DNA of 64,000 bases from Rhizobium anhuiense. Lineage in GTDB: Bacteria; Pseudomonadota; Alphaproteobacteria; Rhizobiales; Rhizobiaceae. The position numbers were made by a program, and so were the translations under genes. The notes under the pieces are model-generated. The model saw only the letters and a list, made by a program, of their open reading frames with translations. It was not told the origin of the DNA and did not search any database. Below, one piece after another: positions 54,003-62,783 of the stretch; position 1 is the first letter of the stretch; each line of letters begins with the position of its first letter. The DNA lies in NCBI RefSeq assembly GCF_003985145.1, contig NZ_ML133537.1, positions 1 through 64,000 on the forward strand. The letters are read 5' to 3'.

Positions 54003-55064
54003 TTAATTCTCCAGCGCCCCGGCCTTGCGCGCCGCCTGGCTTGGGTTCTCGCAGGCGATCTTCATCAGGTCGCCGCGCCGCCGCACCAGCCGGTCGGAGG
54101 TTCGGGTCAGGATCAGCCCGTCCTGCGGCGCCGTGAGCTCGATGCTGCCACCCGGCTGCCCCGGCCGGGCGACGATCGTCGCAAGAAGATCGCCTTCCGC
54201 AACCCTCTCGCCGATATTGCGATGGAAGAGCACGGCGCCACCTCCTCCGGCGCGAATGATCTCGACATTGTCGAGCGGCACGGCCGGCCCGGAAAATGCC
54301 GTTGACCCTTGTTTCCCGTCGCCGACGATCCCCCGTGCCGCCAGGAAGCGCCAGAGCCCGTCCGCATCCCTTTTCGCCAGCACCGGATCGACATCGCGTT
54401 TGCCGCGCAGCTCGACGGTGACGGAGAGTTTGCCGGGCAATCGGGACTGGCGTTCGCCGGGAACCTGATACTTCCATGCGAAACCGACGGACTCCTCGAA
54501 GGCCGAGCTTTCGCCATCCGAAAGCAGCACGGCCTCCATGTCGAGCGCGGCGGCGAGATCGGCCGCCTCAGGCCAGAAGGCCTCGTCGATATAGGCATAT
54601 TGCAGGGATTCGTCGTCGCAATGCAGGTCGAGCACGAGATCGGCGCCGAGCGCCATATGCAGCAGCTGCCGCTTCAATCTGTCGGTAGCCGGATAATCGT
54701 CGAGGTCCTCGATCAACAAGGCCCGATCGACAAGGGAGATCAGCGGGAAATCCCGGTTGAAATTGGTGCGTGAACCCAAGTCGAAACGGCCCTGCAATTC
54801 GCCGAAATGCGACTGCGCCGCACCGATCGGATTGGCCTGCGGCACAATGGTGATATCGCCGGCGATCCCGTCCTGGCTTTCTGCCTGCCGCAGCCGCTCG
54901 CAGAGGAAATGCAGGAGCACCGTTCCCGGCAGCTCACCGGCATGAAGTGCCGCCTGGATATAGGTCTTCGGCGCCTTCGCATCGCGGCCCGTAAAGCGCA
55001 GCACCGGCAGCCGCCACTCCGTTCCCGGCGTATCGCCCGGGATGATGATCTCTGAAATGTCCAT
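54003..55064 (-). CDS. AstE/AspA-family deacylase (M14-like)
   Basis: A 353-residue zinc carboxypeptidase-like protein: IQAALHAGELPGTVLLHFLC (HxGE zinc motif), SRTNFNRDFPL (Arg of the NxxR pattern), LVLDLHCDDES (third zinc ligand His) and a catalytic Glu in VTVELRGKRDVD. It ends with a biotinyl/HlyD-like beta domain (about 270-340: FHRNIGERVAEGDLLATIVA). Family members cleave N-acylated amino acids; substrate unknown. Start at 55064 follows GGGAG; MDANG at 55091 is the alternative. Confidence 0.87.
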   Translation of the reverse strand: MDISEIIIPGDTPGTEWRLPVLRFTGRDAKAPKTYIQAALHAGELPGTVLLHFLCERLRQAESQDGIAGDITIVPQANPIGAAQSHFGELQGRFDLGSRTNFNRDFPLISLVDRALLIEDLDDYPATDRLKRQLLHMALGADLVLDLHCDDESLQYAYIDEAFWPEAADLAAALDMEAVLLSDGESSAFEESVGFAWKYQVPGERQSRLPGKLSVTVELRGKRDVDPVLAKRDADGLWRFLAARGIVGDGKQGSTAFSGPAVPLDNVEIIRAGGGGAVLFHRNIGERVAEGDLLATIVARPGQPGGSIELTAPQDGLILTRTSDRLVRRRGDLMKIACENPSQAARKAGALEN

Positions 55065-55162
55065 GCCGCTTTCGCTCCCGTTTGCATCCATGCCGGAACA
55101 GGCCTTCAGAGCTTTATGCGCGGAAATCGGGCAAGCGCAAGCCGCGATCCCCATCATTGCCC

Positions 55163-55771
55163 TCAGCCGAGCAGCGGCCAGCGATCGATGATCCGATGTT
55201 CGGTCTTTCCGAGAACACTGTGGACGAGCAGGAATTCGGCGGCCGTCCATGAAACCGGTCTGCCGAGGCTTGTCGGCGGCACGGCCTTGCGGTCGTAGAG
55301 CAGCGTCATATGTGGCGTGAAATCCCGGCTTATATTGTGCTGCAATCCGGCATTGTGCATGCCGACACCGAGTTGGACATGCAGCCGTGTGAGCGGCTTT
55401 CGTCCGCCTTCACCGCAAAGCACGAGCGGCCGCGCCTTGCCCTCCCGCTTGAAACTCATGATCCTGTCGAAGGTGATCGTGATCGGTGCGCTCTCCACCG
55501 TCGCGCCGGCCTGGCGCGCCGCAAAGACCGCGTCCTCCGGTAATTCTTCATAGTCATCGATGCCGATGATCGTCATGTGCAGCGTCGTCAGGCGTGGTTT
55601 TGCGGAAAGAGAGAAAGCTTTGCCGTAGTCATCGGCGATCTTGGCCGCCTGCTGCTCGACGGCATCGGGAGCGCAGAGGGCGAAGAAGAGCCGATGTCCG
55701 CTGACGTGGCTTTCGCCCGGCCGCGCCCGACGGTTTTTGTCGTACCCGAAATCGAGGGAAATCTGGTTCAT
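55163..55771 (-). CDS. 2'-5' RNA ligase family (LigT/ThpR) phosphoesterase
   Basis: A 202-residue 2H phosphoesterase: the two HxT motifs are LHMTIIG and PHMTLLY, with GHRLFFALCAPDA at the N-terminus of the fold. ThpR enzymes act as 2',3'-cyclic phosphodiesterases on RNA ends; physiological role unclear. Single gene on the minus strand. Confidence 0.88.
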   Translation of the reverse strand: MNQISLDFGYDKNRRARPGESHVSGHRLFFALCAPDAVEQQAAKIADDYGKAFSLSAKPRLTTLHMTIIGIDDYEELPEDAVFAARQAGATVESAPITITFDRIMSFKREGKARPLVLCGEGGRKPLTRLHVQLGVGMHNAGLQHNISRDFTPHMTLLYDRKAVPPTSLGRPVSWTAAEFLLVHSVLGKTEHRIIDRWPLLG

Positions 55772-56021
55772 AGGCCCTCAGGGTCGTCATGACCCGCCTC
55801 GTCGGTTTCAAAATGCGATGAAGGATATTCCTGACAGGGCGACACATCAAGAACAAAAAGAGAACATAATTTCCCGATACGCGTGGCGTTAAATTCATCC
55901 GAACCATTGCCTCGGCGCCGGATGAAGCGGACTTTCTAAAAGTCCAGCGCGCGCAAGAAACGGGTTGAAACAGCGGCCATCCCATACGATTTTGATGGCA
56001 ATCGAAAACGCGGAGGCTGTC

Positions 56022-56585
56022 ATGGCTGAGACAACGCACCACTATCTCATCTTCGAAACCGCGGGCGGTTTCTGCGGCATCGCCTGGAGCGATGCCGGCA
56101 TCACCCGTTTCCAACTGCCGACCAAATCAGCGGAAGCGACCGAACGGCTGCTGCTGCGCCGCCTGCCGGATGCCGAACCCGGCGCGCCGACGCCAGCTGT
56201 GCTAGAGACGGTTGCCGCCGTGAAGCGCTATTTCCAGGGCGAGGAGACGGATTTTTCCGGAGTCGAACTCGATCTTGCCGGCCAGGATGCCTTCTTCCGG
56301 GATATTTATGCGGCGGCACGGCGTGTCGGCTGGGGCCGCACGACCACTTACGGCGCGCTGGCGAAGGAGCTTGGCGCCGGGCCCGAGGCCGCCCGCGACG
56401 TCGGCCAGGCGATGGCGAAAAACCCGGTCGCTCTGATCATCCCCTGTCACCGGGTGCTTGCGGCCGGCGGCAAGATCGGCGGCTTCTCCGCGCCCGGCGG
56501 TTCGACATCGAAGGCCCGCATGCTGGAACTCGAAGGCGTCAATCTCGCACCGCCGCCGCCCGCCCAGCAGTCCCTGGGTTTTTAG
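56022..56585 (+). CDS. ogt: Methylated-DNA-protein-cysteine S-methyltransferase
   Basis: A 187-residue Ogt/MGMT: VGWGRTTTYGALAKELGAGP, the active-site IIPCHRVLAAGGKIGGFSAP with nucleophilic Cys, and a final GGSTSKARMLELEG. It repairs O6-methylguanine by suicide methyl transfer. ATG at 56022 follows GGAGG; the upstream frame is not conserved. It lacks the Ada N-terminal domain. Confidence 0.93.
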   Translation: MAETTHHYLIFETAGGFCGIAWSDAGITRFQLPTKSAEATERLLLRRLPDAEPGAPTPAVLETVAAVKRYFQGEETDFSGVELDLAGQDAFFRDIYAAARRVGWGRTTTYGALAKELGAGPEAARDVGQAMAKNPVALIIPCHRVLAAGGKIGGFSAPGGSTSKARMLELEGVNLAPPPPAQQSLGF

Positions 56586-56672
56586 GCGGCGGAGGCTTTT
56601 CGTTTCCGCAATTCCGGACGCGAAACCGCGCTACACTTTTGCGGGAATTGCTTTGGCAGCAATCTCAGCCGC

Positions 56673-57407
56673 TCAATGCGGGCTGGCTGTCGGCCGGATG
56701 ATGATCTCGCTGACATCGACGTCATCAGGCTGGCTGACGGCGTAGAGGATCGAATTGGCGATCGCCTCGGGGCTGATCGTGATCGCCCTGAAAGCCTTCA
56801 TCGCATCCCGCGCGGTCGGATCGGTGATCGTCTCGGCCAGTTCCGATGTCGTTGTGCCGGGAGAGATGACGGTCACCCGGATGCGGTCGGTCTCCTGTCG
56901 CAATCCGTCCGAGATCGCCCGCACCGCGAATTTCGTCGCGCAATAGACGGCAGCCGTCGGAGAGACGCTGTGGCCCCCGATCGAAGACAGGTTGATGATC
57001 TGCCCCGACCCCTGCGCTTTCATGATCGGAAGCGCTGCGGCAATGCCGTAGAGAACGCCCTTGATGTTGACGTCGACCATCCGGTCCCATTCGTCGACCT
57101 TGAGGGCATCGAGCGGCGAGAGCGGCATGACGCCGGCATTGTTGACGATCACGTCCAGCCGTCCGAATTCGGATCTGGCAAAGCCTGCGAAGGCTTCCAC
57201 CTGCGAGCGGTCGGTGACGTCAAGCTGTCGCAGGCGCACCGTCCCGCCCTTTGCGGCGATGTCGTCGGCAAGTTCCTTCAGCCGATCGGTGCGACGTGCG
57301 CCGATCACGATATGCGCGCCGGCCGCAGCCAGCACCCTGGCCGTAGCCTCTCCGATGCCGCTGCTGGCCCCGGTGATGGCAATGACTTTTCCTTTGATAT
57401 CAGACAT
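56673..57407 (-). CDS. Short-chain dehydrogenase/reductase
   Basis: A 244-residue classical SDR: GKVIAITGASSGIGEATARV (cofactor loop), NNAGVMPLSPLD, INLSSIGGHSVSPTAAVYCA with Ser and the YxxxK as YCATK. Start at 57407 follows GGAGCTTG. Downstream of a second SDR in the same operon (36-bp gap). Substrate unknown. Confidence 0.9.
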   Translation of the reverse strand: MSDIKGKVIAITGASSGIGEATARVLAAAGAHIVIGARRTDRLKELADDIAAKGGTVRLRQLDVTDRSQVEAFAGFARSEFGRLDVIVNNAGVMPLSPLDALKVDEWDRMVDVNIKGVLYGIAAALPIMKAQGSGQIINLSSIGGHSVSPTAAVYCATKFAVRAISDGLRQETDRIRVTVISPGTTTSELAETITDPTARDAMKAFRAITISPEAIANSILYAVSQPDDVDVSEIIIRPTASPH

Positions 57408-57443
57408 TTCAAGCTCCATTGCAGGTTGAGGTTTTCGTGGCGG

Positions 57444-58286
57444 TCAGCTTGGGAAATCGGCGCTGAGCGTCGTCTCCGCCCAGGTGTCGAAATTTGCGCG
57501 CAGCGCATCGAGCCGTTCGCGGGCGATTTTCAGGGCGGGTGCACCGAGCAGGAGGCGAAGCGGCGGCTCGTCCGCCTCGAATGCCGATAGGATTGCCGTT
57601 GCGGCTCGGGTGGGATCACCCGGCTGCTTGCCGGAGACCGAACGGGTGGCCTGGCGCCGCTTGCCTGCGGTCTCGGCGTAATCGTCGATGATCGTGGCGG
57701 ATTCGACCATCGACCGGCCGGCCCAATCCGTTCGGAAGGCGCCGGGTTCGAGGATCGTCACATCGATGCCAAGCGGTTTGACCTCATGCGAAAGCGATTC
57801 CGACAGGGCTTCGACCGCAAACTTGGTGGCGTGGTAGTAGCCGGTCGCCGCAAACGCGACGAGCCCGCCAAGCGAGGAGACATTGAAGATATGCCCTTGC
57901 CGGCGTGCACGCATGCCCGGCAGAACCTGCTTGGTGACATCGATCAATCCGAAGACATTGGTTTCGAACTGGGCGCGTATTTCGGCATCCTCGCCCTCTT
58001 CGATCGCCGAGAGGTAGCCGTAGCCGGCATTGTTGACCAGGACGTCGATCGCCCCGAAATGCGTTTCGGCGTTACGAACCGCGCCGGCGACGGAGTTGCT
58101 GTCCGTCACATCGAGGGCAAGGGCAAGCGCACGGTCCCCGTATTCTGTCGTGAGATCTGCCAGGGTCTCGGGTCTGCGCGCCGTCATGGCGGCGCGCCAG
58201 CCTCGGGCGAGGACGGCTTCGGCGAGTGCCCGGCCGAGGCCGGACGATGCGCCTGTTATGAACCAGATGGGTGTTGGGGAAGACAT
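57444..58286 (-). CDS. Short-chain dehydrogenase/reductase
   Basis: A 280-residue SDR: PIWFITGASSGLGRALAEAV, NNAGYGYLSAIEEGED, FNVSSLGGLVAFAATGYYHA with YHATK, LEPGAFRTDWAG. The ATG at 58286 is about 8 bases after AAGGA; the ATG at 58295 would sit too close to that RBS. First of two adjacent SDR genes. Close to sugar/steroid-type reductases; substrate unknown. Confidence 0.9.
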   Translation of the reverse strand: MSSPTPIWFITGASSGLGRALAEAVLARGWRAAMTARRPETLADLTTEYGDRALALALDVTDSNSVAGAVRNAETHFGAIDVLVNNAGYGYLSAIEEGEDAEIRAQFETNVFGLIDVTKQVLPGMRARRQGHIFNVSSLGGLVAFAATGYYHATKFAVEALSESLSHEVKPLGIDVTILEPGAFRTDWAGRSMVESATIIDDYAETAGKRRQATRSVSGKQPGDPTRAATAILSAFEADEPPLRLLLGAPALKIARERLDALRANFDTWAETTLSADFPS

Positions 58287-58354
58287 GATCGTCATCCTTT
58301 CCGGCCTGTAAATGCGGCCTTACTCCTTGTGATGTTTCCTTGTCAGACGGCGCG

Positions 58355-58729
58355 TCATTTGCGGCGAAGCACCATGCCGGCGTGATGGAGGGTATTGCCG
58401 TCCACGAAATCGCCGTCGGCCGTAAAGCCCGTGTCATCCCAGTATTCGATGTGCCTTCCGGTGACTTCGTAACGTCCTCGGTAGGCGCTTTCACGGTTTC
58501 CGCGGGCTTCGTCGTAACGGCCATTGGGCAGAAGTTCGTGGCGGATACGGCCGTCATCCGTCACCCACATGCCGACATAGGGATGCTGCTGCATTCTGTT
58601 CTCGCTTGTTTGTTGCTGCTGAGGGGCTCGGTCATTCACGGCATCGGCGGCAGACGAACCGATCGCCGTGCCGGCTAAGGTGGTTGCGGCGAAAAAATGC
58701 AGAACAGGACTGTTGGAAATGTTGCGCAT
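58355..58729 (-). CDS. Atu4866-domain exported protein
   Basis: A 124-residue protein with an N-terminal signal-like segment (VLHFFAATTLAGTAIGSSAA), a glutamine-rich linker and a C-terminal Atu4866 domain: YVGMWVTDDGRIRHELLPNG, YRGRYEVTGRHIEYWDDTGF, HHAGMVLRRK. RBS AGAGGAAA precedes the ATG at 58729. Function unknown; divergent from a LysR gene that probably controls it and perhaps the SDR pair downstream. Confidence 0.8.
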   Translation of the reverse strand: MRNISNSPVLHFFAATTLAGTAIGSSAADAVNDRAPQQQQTSENRMQQHPYVGMWVTDDGRIRHELLPNGRYDEARGNRESAYRGRYEVTGRHIEYWDDTGFTADGDFVDGNTLHHAGMVLRRK

Positions 58730-58815
58730 CGATTTTCCTCTCGAAACCTCCGTTGACCTCGACTTGAAAGATAGCGTGGCCATCCGCGGTGATTAAGTTG
58801 CCAATCCAGGATGCC

Positions 58816-58836
58816 TTGGTTAGATATGCTAACCAA
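58816..58836. promoter_or_regulatory. Inverted repeat overlapping the lysR start codon
   Basis: TTGGTTAG-ATATG-CTAACCAA, perfect 8-bp arms, spacer 5; its last base is the A of the lysR ATG. Likely LysR binding site for autorepression. No Shine-Dalgarno sequence fits between it and the ATG. Confidence 0.55.
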
Positions 58837-59732
58837 TGGCGGATGATCTCGAAGGCATTTCAGTCTTTCTTGCGGTGGCGGAGGCGCGGAACTTCCGGCT
58901 CGCCGGCGAGCGGCTTGGCGTCACCCGCTCCGCCGTCAGCCAGGCCCTGCAGCGCCTGGAGGATCGGGTCGGCGTTGCCCTGGTCCAGCGCACGACGCGC
59001 AGCGTCAGCCTGACGGAGGCCGGCGAGGTGTTTTTCGACGCGGTTCGGCCATCGGTCCGCCAGGTCAAGGATGCGATGCAAACGATCCGGGAAATGCAGG
59101 TCCGCCCGAGCGGCTTGCTGAGGATCACCGTGTCCTCGATCGCCGAGAACTTCCTGTCCGGCACGTTGCTGGCCGGTTTCATGGAAGCCTGCCCCGAGAT
59201 CAAACTCGATATCACCATCACCGATGACGCATTCGATATCGTCGAGGCCGGCTTCGACGCCGGCGTCCGGCTGGGCGAAGTGATCGAACAAGATATGATT
59301 GCAATCTCCGTCTCCGAAGAGCAGCGACAATGTGCGGCCGCATCCCCCAGCTATCTCGAGCGCCGCGGCCATCCCCGCCATCCCCGCGAACTGCAGGATC
59401 ACGCCTGCATCGGTTGGCGGCCGCGCCCGGATACCGCACCCTATCGCTGGGAGTTCACCGAAAATGATCGCGATTTCGACGTCGCGGTCGACCCCGCCGT
59501 CACCACCAACGACATGGGAATGATGATCCGCATGGCCTGCGCCGGAGCCGGCATCACCTTCGGCATGGTGGAAACCTTCCAGCCCTATGTGGAACGCGGC
59601 GAACTCGTGCCGCTGCTGGAGGGTTTCTGTCCGCCCTTTCCGGGCTTCTATCTCTACTATCCCAGGCGCCAGAGGCAGCCACTGAAGCTGCGCGCATTGG
59701 TCGATTATATCGGCAGGTCCCGTAGGCGGTAA
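58836..59732 (+). CDS. LysR-family regulator
   Basis: A 298-residue LTTR: DLEGISVFLAVAEARNFRLA, GVTRSAVSQALQRLEDRVGV, RTTRSVSLTEAG, and an effector domain from GLLRITVSSIAENFLSGTLL onward. It is close in style to the LTTR at 39253. The start codon is embedded in an inverted repeat and has no RBS. Divergent from the Atu4866-type gene. Confidence 0.92.
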   Translation: MADDLEGISVFLAVAEARNFRLAGERLGVTRSAVSQALQRLEDRVGVALVQRTTRSVSLTEAGEVFFDAVRPSVRQVKDAMQTIREMQVRPSGLLRITVSSIAENFLSGTLLAGFMEACPEIKLDITITDDAFDIVEAGFDAGVRLGEVIEQDMIAISVSEEQRQCAAASPSYLERRGHPRHPRELQDHACIGWRPRPDTAPYRWEFTENDRDFDVAVDPAVTTNDMGMMIRMACAGAGITFGMVETFQPYVERGELVPLLEGFCPPFPGFYLYYPRRQRQPLKLRALVDYIGRSRRR

Positions 59733-59748
59733 TGCGGTCTGCGCCCCC

Positions 59749-60138
59749 TCAGGCTTCCCGCACCGTCTCGAAGCCTGCCGCTTGGGCTGCTTTCATAAAT
59801 TTGCGGTCAAAGGTAACGAACTCTTCGCAATGGGCCGCTTTGGTCAGGTGCAACGCATCGGCAAAATCCATTCCGTTCTCAGTGAGAGCGAAGGCAAGAG
59901 CAACGATTGCAGAATCCTCGATCGTCACCGTGGACAGCCCGCCAAAGGCGCGAAGGGCACGCGCGACCTCTGCACTGCTGTAGCCATAGACGCTGCGCAG
60001 CACCCATTCGGCCTCCAGCACCACTGTCACGGCGACAAAAACGGCCTGTCCGTCAATGATGTCACGGGCGCGGACAGATTGTTCCGGATGATCGCCCGTG
60101 AGATATCGGACGACGAGATTGGTATCAATCGCGATCAT
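59749..60138 (-). CDS. PIN-domain toxin (VapC-like)
   Basis: A 129-residue PIN ribonuclease: MIAIDTNLVVRYLTGDHPEQ (first acidic Asp), TVVLEAEWVLRSVYG (Glu), MDFADALHLTKAAHC (Asp) and FVTFDRKFMKAA (Asp). All four acidic residues are present, so it should be active. Its start overlaps the antitoxin gene by 14 bp. Stop of LysR is 17 bp away on the other strand. Confidence 0.9.
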   Translation of the reverse strand: MIAIDTNLVVRYLTGDHPEQSVRARDIIDGQAVFVAVTVVLEAEWVLRSVYGYSSAEVARALRAFGGLSTVTIEDSAIVALAFALTENGMDFADALHLTKAAHCEEFVTFDRKFMKAAQAAGFETVREA

Positions 60139-60400
60139 GACGGCGGCGGGCCTCGGCCAATAGGCCGTCTTCCATATCATCAAGTGTTTTGGGCTCGCCG
60201 CTGAAGGGAAGCATGCCGAAGACATCGCTTGGGTCTGTCGGCGCAAAGGCAGGGGCCTGCTTCAGCAGCACCCCTTCCGCGGTTTCCTCGACAATCAGGC
60301 GCGTTCCAGCCGCCCACTCCCGCCGTTGGCGCACGGCTTTGGGAAGAATGACCTGTCCCTTGGTGGAGACGGTGGTAATGAGGCTTTCAGCCCGTGTCAT
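60125..60400 (-). CDS. AbrB/MazE-type antitoxin (VapB-like)
   Basis: A 91-residue antitoxin with a swapped-hairpin AbrB domain at the N-terminus (LITTVSTKGQVILPKAVRQR, GTRLIVEETAEGVLL) and a C-terminal toxin-binding tail ending DGLLAEARRRHDRD. ATG at 60400 follows AAAGGC. It precedes and overlaps the PIN toxin gene, the usual order. Binds the inverted repeat just upstream, by inference. Confidence 0.88.
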   Translation of the reverse strand: MTRAESLITTVSTKGQVILPKAVRQRREWAAGTRLIVEETAEGVLLKQAPAFAPTDPSDVFGMLPFSGEPKTLDDMEDGLLAEARRRHDRD

Positions 60401-60420
60401 CTTTTGCCTTTCTTGGTAAG

Positions 60421-60450
60421 ACGAAAGTAAGATAGGTGTATCGCTTTCGT
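60421..60450. promoter_or_regulatory. Operator candidate of the PIN/AbrB toxin-antitoxin operon
   Basis: ACGAAAG...GATA-GGTG-TATC...CTTTCGT is an inverted repeat with slightly unequal inner spacers, 21 bp upstream of the antitoxin ATG. TA operons are usually autoregulated at such a site. Confidence 0.45.
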
Positions 60451-60503
60451 TATTCAAGAACTATCGCGGATGCCAGCAGCAGCCGTCCGAGAGGCGATTT
60501 ACA

Positions 60504-60531
60504 TAGTCTGTAGTCTGTAGTCTGTAGCCTG
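60504..60531. repeat. Heptanucleotide tandem repeat
   Basis: TAGTCTG is repeated three times, followed by TAGCCTG (60504-60531), 119 bp upstream of the araC-type start at 60650. It has the look of a slippage-prone microsatellite. Confidence 0.85.
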
Positions 60532-60649
60532 TGGCTGAAGATTGCCCACGGCACTGGGTTTTGGTATTCCCGAGCCTCGCGGATCAGCGGTCGTCTTCAT
60601 GCCGGCTCTCCCGGTTGCCGCTCTGATCCACCCCATTGTCGGAGAACAT

Positions 60650-61504
60650 ATGCTGGACGACGTCTTTCCCGTTCCGACCAGAGCCTTGATCCGCCAGGGC
60701 GGGCGCGCCTGTTTCTTTCGGCTCGTCAACACCAGCCCCCTGTTGATACAGGTGCAATCGGGAACGAAGATCGTCATGGCCGATGATAAGGCTCTGCGCC
60801 TCGAGGCGGGCGCCTATGGCTTGCTGCCCGACTATCGTCCCCTGACGATGGAGAACATTCCCAAGGCGCCGCAGAAGTATCAGACCCTGGCACTTCCCGT
60901 TCCGCGCCAGCTCTTCGAGGAAGCCTACAGCAGGATGGGATCGATCGCCGTTCCATCGAGGCCTGTACCGGCAGGCACCTCGAAGCTGCCGGAGGAAGCC
61001 GCGGCATTGTTTGACTATTGCTGTCAGCCCGGCAATCTGACGAGGCTTCCCGGCGCGATTGCCAAGGCTCGTTTGATGGAGCTGATCACCTGGTTTGCGC
61101 TCTGCGGAGCGGTGCTCGGCCAAAACCAAAGTCCTCGGATCGAGGATCGGCTGCGGCAGATGATCGAAAGCGATACGGCCTTTGCTTGGACGCTCCGGCA
61201 GGCGGCGCGCTCGTTCAACATGAGCGAAGCGACGCTGAGGCGCAAACTGGCCGCCGAGAACACCGGCTTCAGTGAGATCCTGAGCGATACAAGGATGAAC
61301 CGCGCCTTGGGCCTCATTCAAACCACAACCCTGCCGATGGCGCAGATTGCCTTTGAGGTCGGTTACGATTCGCCGTCTCAATTCGCGGCGCGGTTCAAGG
61401 AGCGGTTTGGCGTCAATCCACGCCATGTGCGCGGCGGCTCCGAGCGTTTTGAGCGGATCGGGGCAGAAGTTGAGCATAGCGGGGCAGATGCGCTTGTTCG
61501 GTGA
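60650..61504 (+). CDS. AraC-family transcriptional regulator
   Basis: A 284-residue regulator. The N-terminal half is a cupin-like sensing domain (RACFFRLVNTSPLLIQVQSG, LRLEAGAYGLLPDYRPLTM); the C-terminal half holds the two HTH motifs (RQAARSFNMSEATLRRKLAA and MAQIAFEVGYDSPSQFAARF, then KERFGVNPRHVR). I chose the ATG at 60650, five bases after GGAGA; an in-frame ATG at 60599 lacks an RBS. It probably controls the PEBP gene 38 bp downstream or itself. Confidence 0.88.
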   Translation: MLDDVFPVPTRALIRQGGRACFFRLVNTSPLLIQVQSGTKIVMADDKALRLEAGAYGLLPDYRPLTMENIPKAPQKYQTLALPVPRQLFEEAYSRMGSIAVPSRPVPAGTSKLPEEAAALFDYCCQPGNLTRLPGAIAKARLMELITWFALCGAVLGQNQSPRIEDRLRQMIESDTAFAWTLRQAARSFNMSEATLRRKLAAENTGFSEILSDTRMNRALGLIQTTTLPMAQIAFEVGYDSPSQFAARFKERFGVNPRHVRGGSERFERIGAEVEHSGADALVR

Positions 61505-61542
61505 CGATAGATTTCCTGCATCATCAACCGCAGGAAAACAGC

Positions 61543-62088
61543 ATGCGTTTTATCACAGCAGCACTTCTCGCCGCCTCCATCTTCGGCGCAACGGCCGCAC
61601 AGGCCGAAATGAAGCTCACCTCGAAGGACTTGACCCCCGGCAAGGCGATGGCCGATGCGCAGGTCTTCAACAGCTTCGGCTGCTCGGGCAAAAACGTCTC
61701 GCCGGAACTGACCTGGTCGGGCGCTCCTCAGGGAACCAAGAGCTTCGCCATCATGGCTTACGATCCGGATGCGCCGACCGGCTCGGGCTGGTGGCATTGG
61801 TCGGTGTTCAACATTCCCGCAAATGCCTCGGAGATCGCCACCGGCGCCAGCGGTGACAAAAAGCTTCCCGTCGGCACTATCGAAGGTCACACCGACTTTG
61901 GGACATCAGGCTATGGCGGCGCATGCCCGCCGGCCGGCGACAAGCCGCACCACTACCAGTTCACCGTCTACGCGCTCTCGGTCGACAAGCTCCCGCTTCC
62001 CGATACGGCGCCGGCCGCCATGGTTGGCTTCTATGTCCGGGCAAACACGCTCGACAAGGCTTCCGTCGAGGTCACCTACGGCCGCTGA
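61543..62088 (+). CDS. YbhB/YbcL-type PEBP family protein, exported
   Basis: A 181-residue protein with a signal peptide (residues 1-22, ATAAQA) and a PEBP domain: NSFGCSGKNVSPELTWSGAP, AIMAYDPDAPTGSGWWHWSV (DPDAP motif), GGACPPAGDKPHHYQFTVYA. Resembles Raf-kinase-inhibitor-like bacterial proteins of unknown function. RBS AGGAAA before the ATG at 61543. Confidence 0.9.
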   Translation: MRFITAALLAASIFGATAAQAEMKLTSKDLTPGKAMADAQVFNSFGCSGKNVSPELTWSGAPQGTKSFAIMAYDPDAPTGSGWWHWSVFNIPANASEIATGASGDKKLPVGTIEGHTDFGTSGYGGACPPAGDKPHHYQFTVYALSVDKLPLPDTAPAAMVGFYVRANTLDKASVEVTYGR

Positions 62089-62161
62089 GGCCGGCTCAGG
62101 ATCGCCGGCCGAGGTAACTGAACCTCGGCCGGTCGTTCCTATGCGGGCTTATTCTGCAAAC

Positions 62162-62653
62162 CTAGCCCGTCACTGCTTCCCAACAAATCAACGGACCGTC
62201 TTCGGCATCGATACGCTCGCCGGTGCGGATGAATCCATTGCGTTGGAGGACACGCTGTGAGGCGATATTCTCCAACCCGGTCTCTGCAGAGATCAGCGCC
62301 ACGCGAGGGTCGTTCCACGCCCACTCCAGCAATTGCGCAATGGCCCGCGTGGTGGATCCAAGACCCTGGCGGGACGGCGCAACCCCATAGCCGATATGGA
62401 TGTTTCCATCTTGCGGAACCCGAACGATGGAGCAGAGGCCGACGATCTCGCCATCCTCGACGATCATCCAGGCCGACGGCGAAAATTCAGCGTTTATCTC
62501 CGTCGCGAGGCGGTTCAACATCCCCAGTATCTCCGGAGGCGCAATCGCACTGTCCGGGACAAGGCGCAGATGACGGGGCGCAATGCCCTTCAGCAGCGCT
62601 TCGAAGTCATGAGTGGTTAGTTCGATGATCATGGTCTTCTCGACATTAGACAT
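62162..62653 (-). CDS. GNAT-family acetyltransferase (RimJ/RimL-like)
   Basis: A 163-residue GNAT: IELTTHDFEALLKGIAPRHL at the start, VPQDGNIHIGYGVAPSRQGL and GSTTRAIAQLLEWAWNDPRV, then GLENIASQRVLQRNGFIRTG. This is the RimJ/RimL branch. Starts at 62653 or 62632 are both possible; neither has a strong RBS. Substrate unknown. Confidence 0.87.
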   Translation of the reverse strand: MSNVEKTMIIELTTHDFEALLKGIAPRHLRLVPDSAIAPPEILGMLNRLATEINAEFSPSAWMIVEDGEIVGLCSIVRVPQDGNIHIGYGVAPSRQGLGSTTRAIAQLLEWAWNDPRVALISAETGLENIASQRVLQRNGFIRTGERIDAEDGPLICWEAVTG

Positions 62654-62696
62654 GCGCCAGCATTGGGCGCGCTAAGGCCGAGCGATAGAGTGAGGA

Positions 62697-62783
62697 TCAG
62701 CTCTCGGTCACGATGCCGAGCGCCTTCATCCCTGCCGCCACAGCCGGTGAGTTCTGGATCGTTGCGACGGCAAACAAAGGCAT
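62697..62783 (-). CDS. Very short reading frame with a strong RBS, possible remnant
   Basis: A 28-codon frame (MPLFAVATIQNSPAVAAGMK then ALGIVTES) preceded by AGAGGAGA. Codon choice looks coding, but the product is far shorter than any enzyme. It may be a microprotein or the surviving end of a deleted gene. No family assigned. Confidence 0.25.
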   Translation of the reverse strand: MPLFAVATIQNSPAVAAGMKALGIVTES

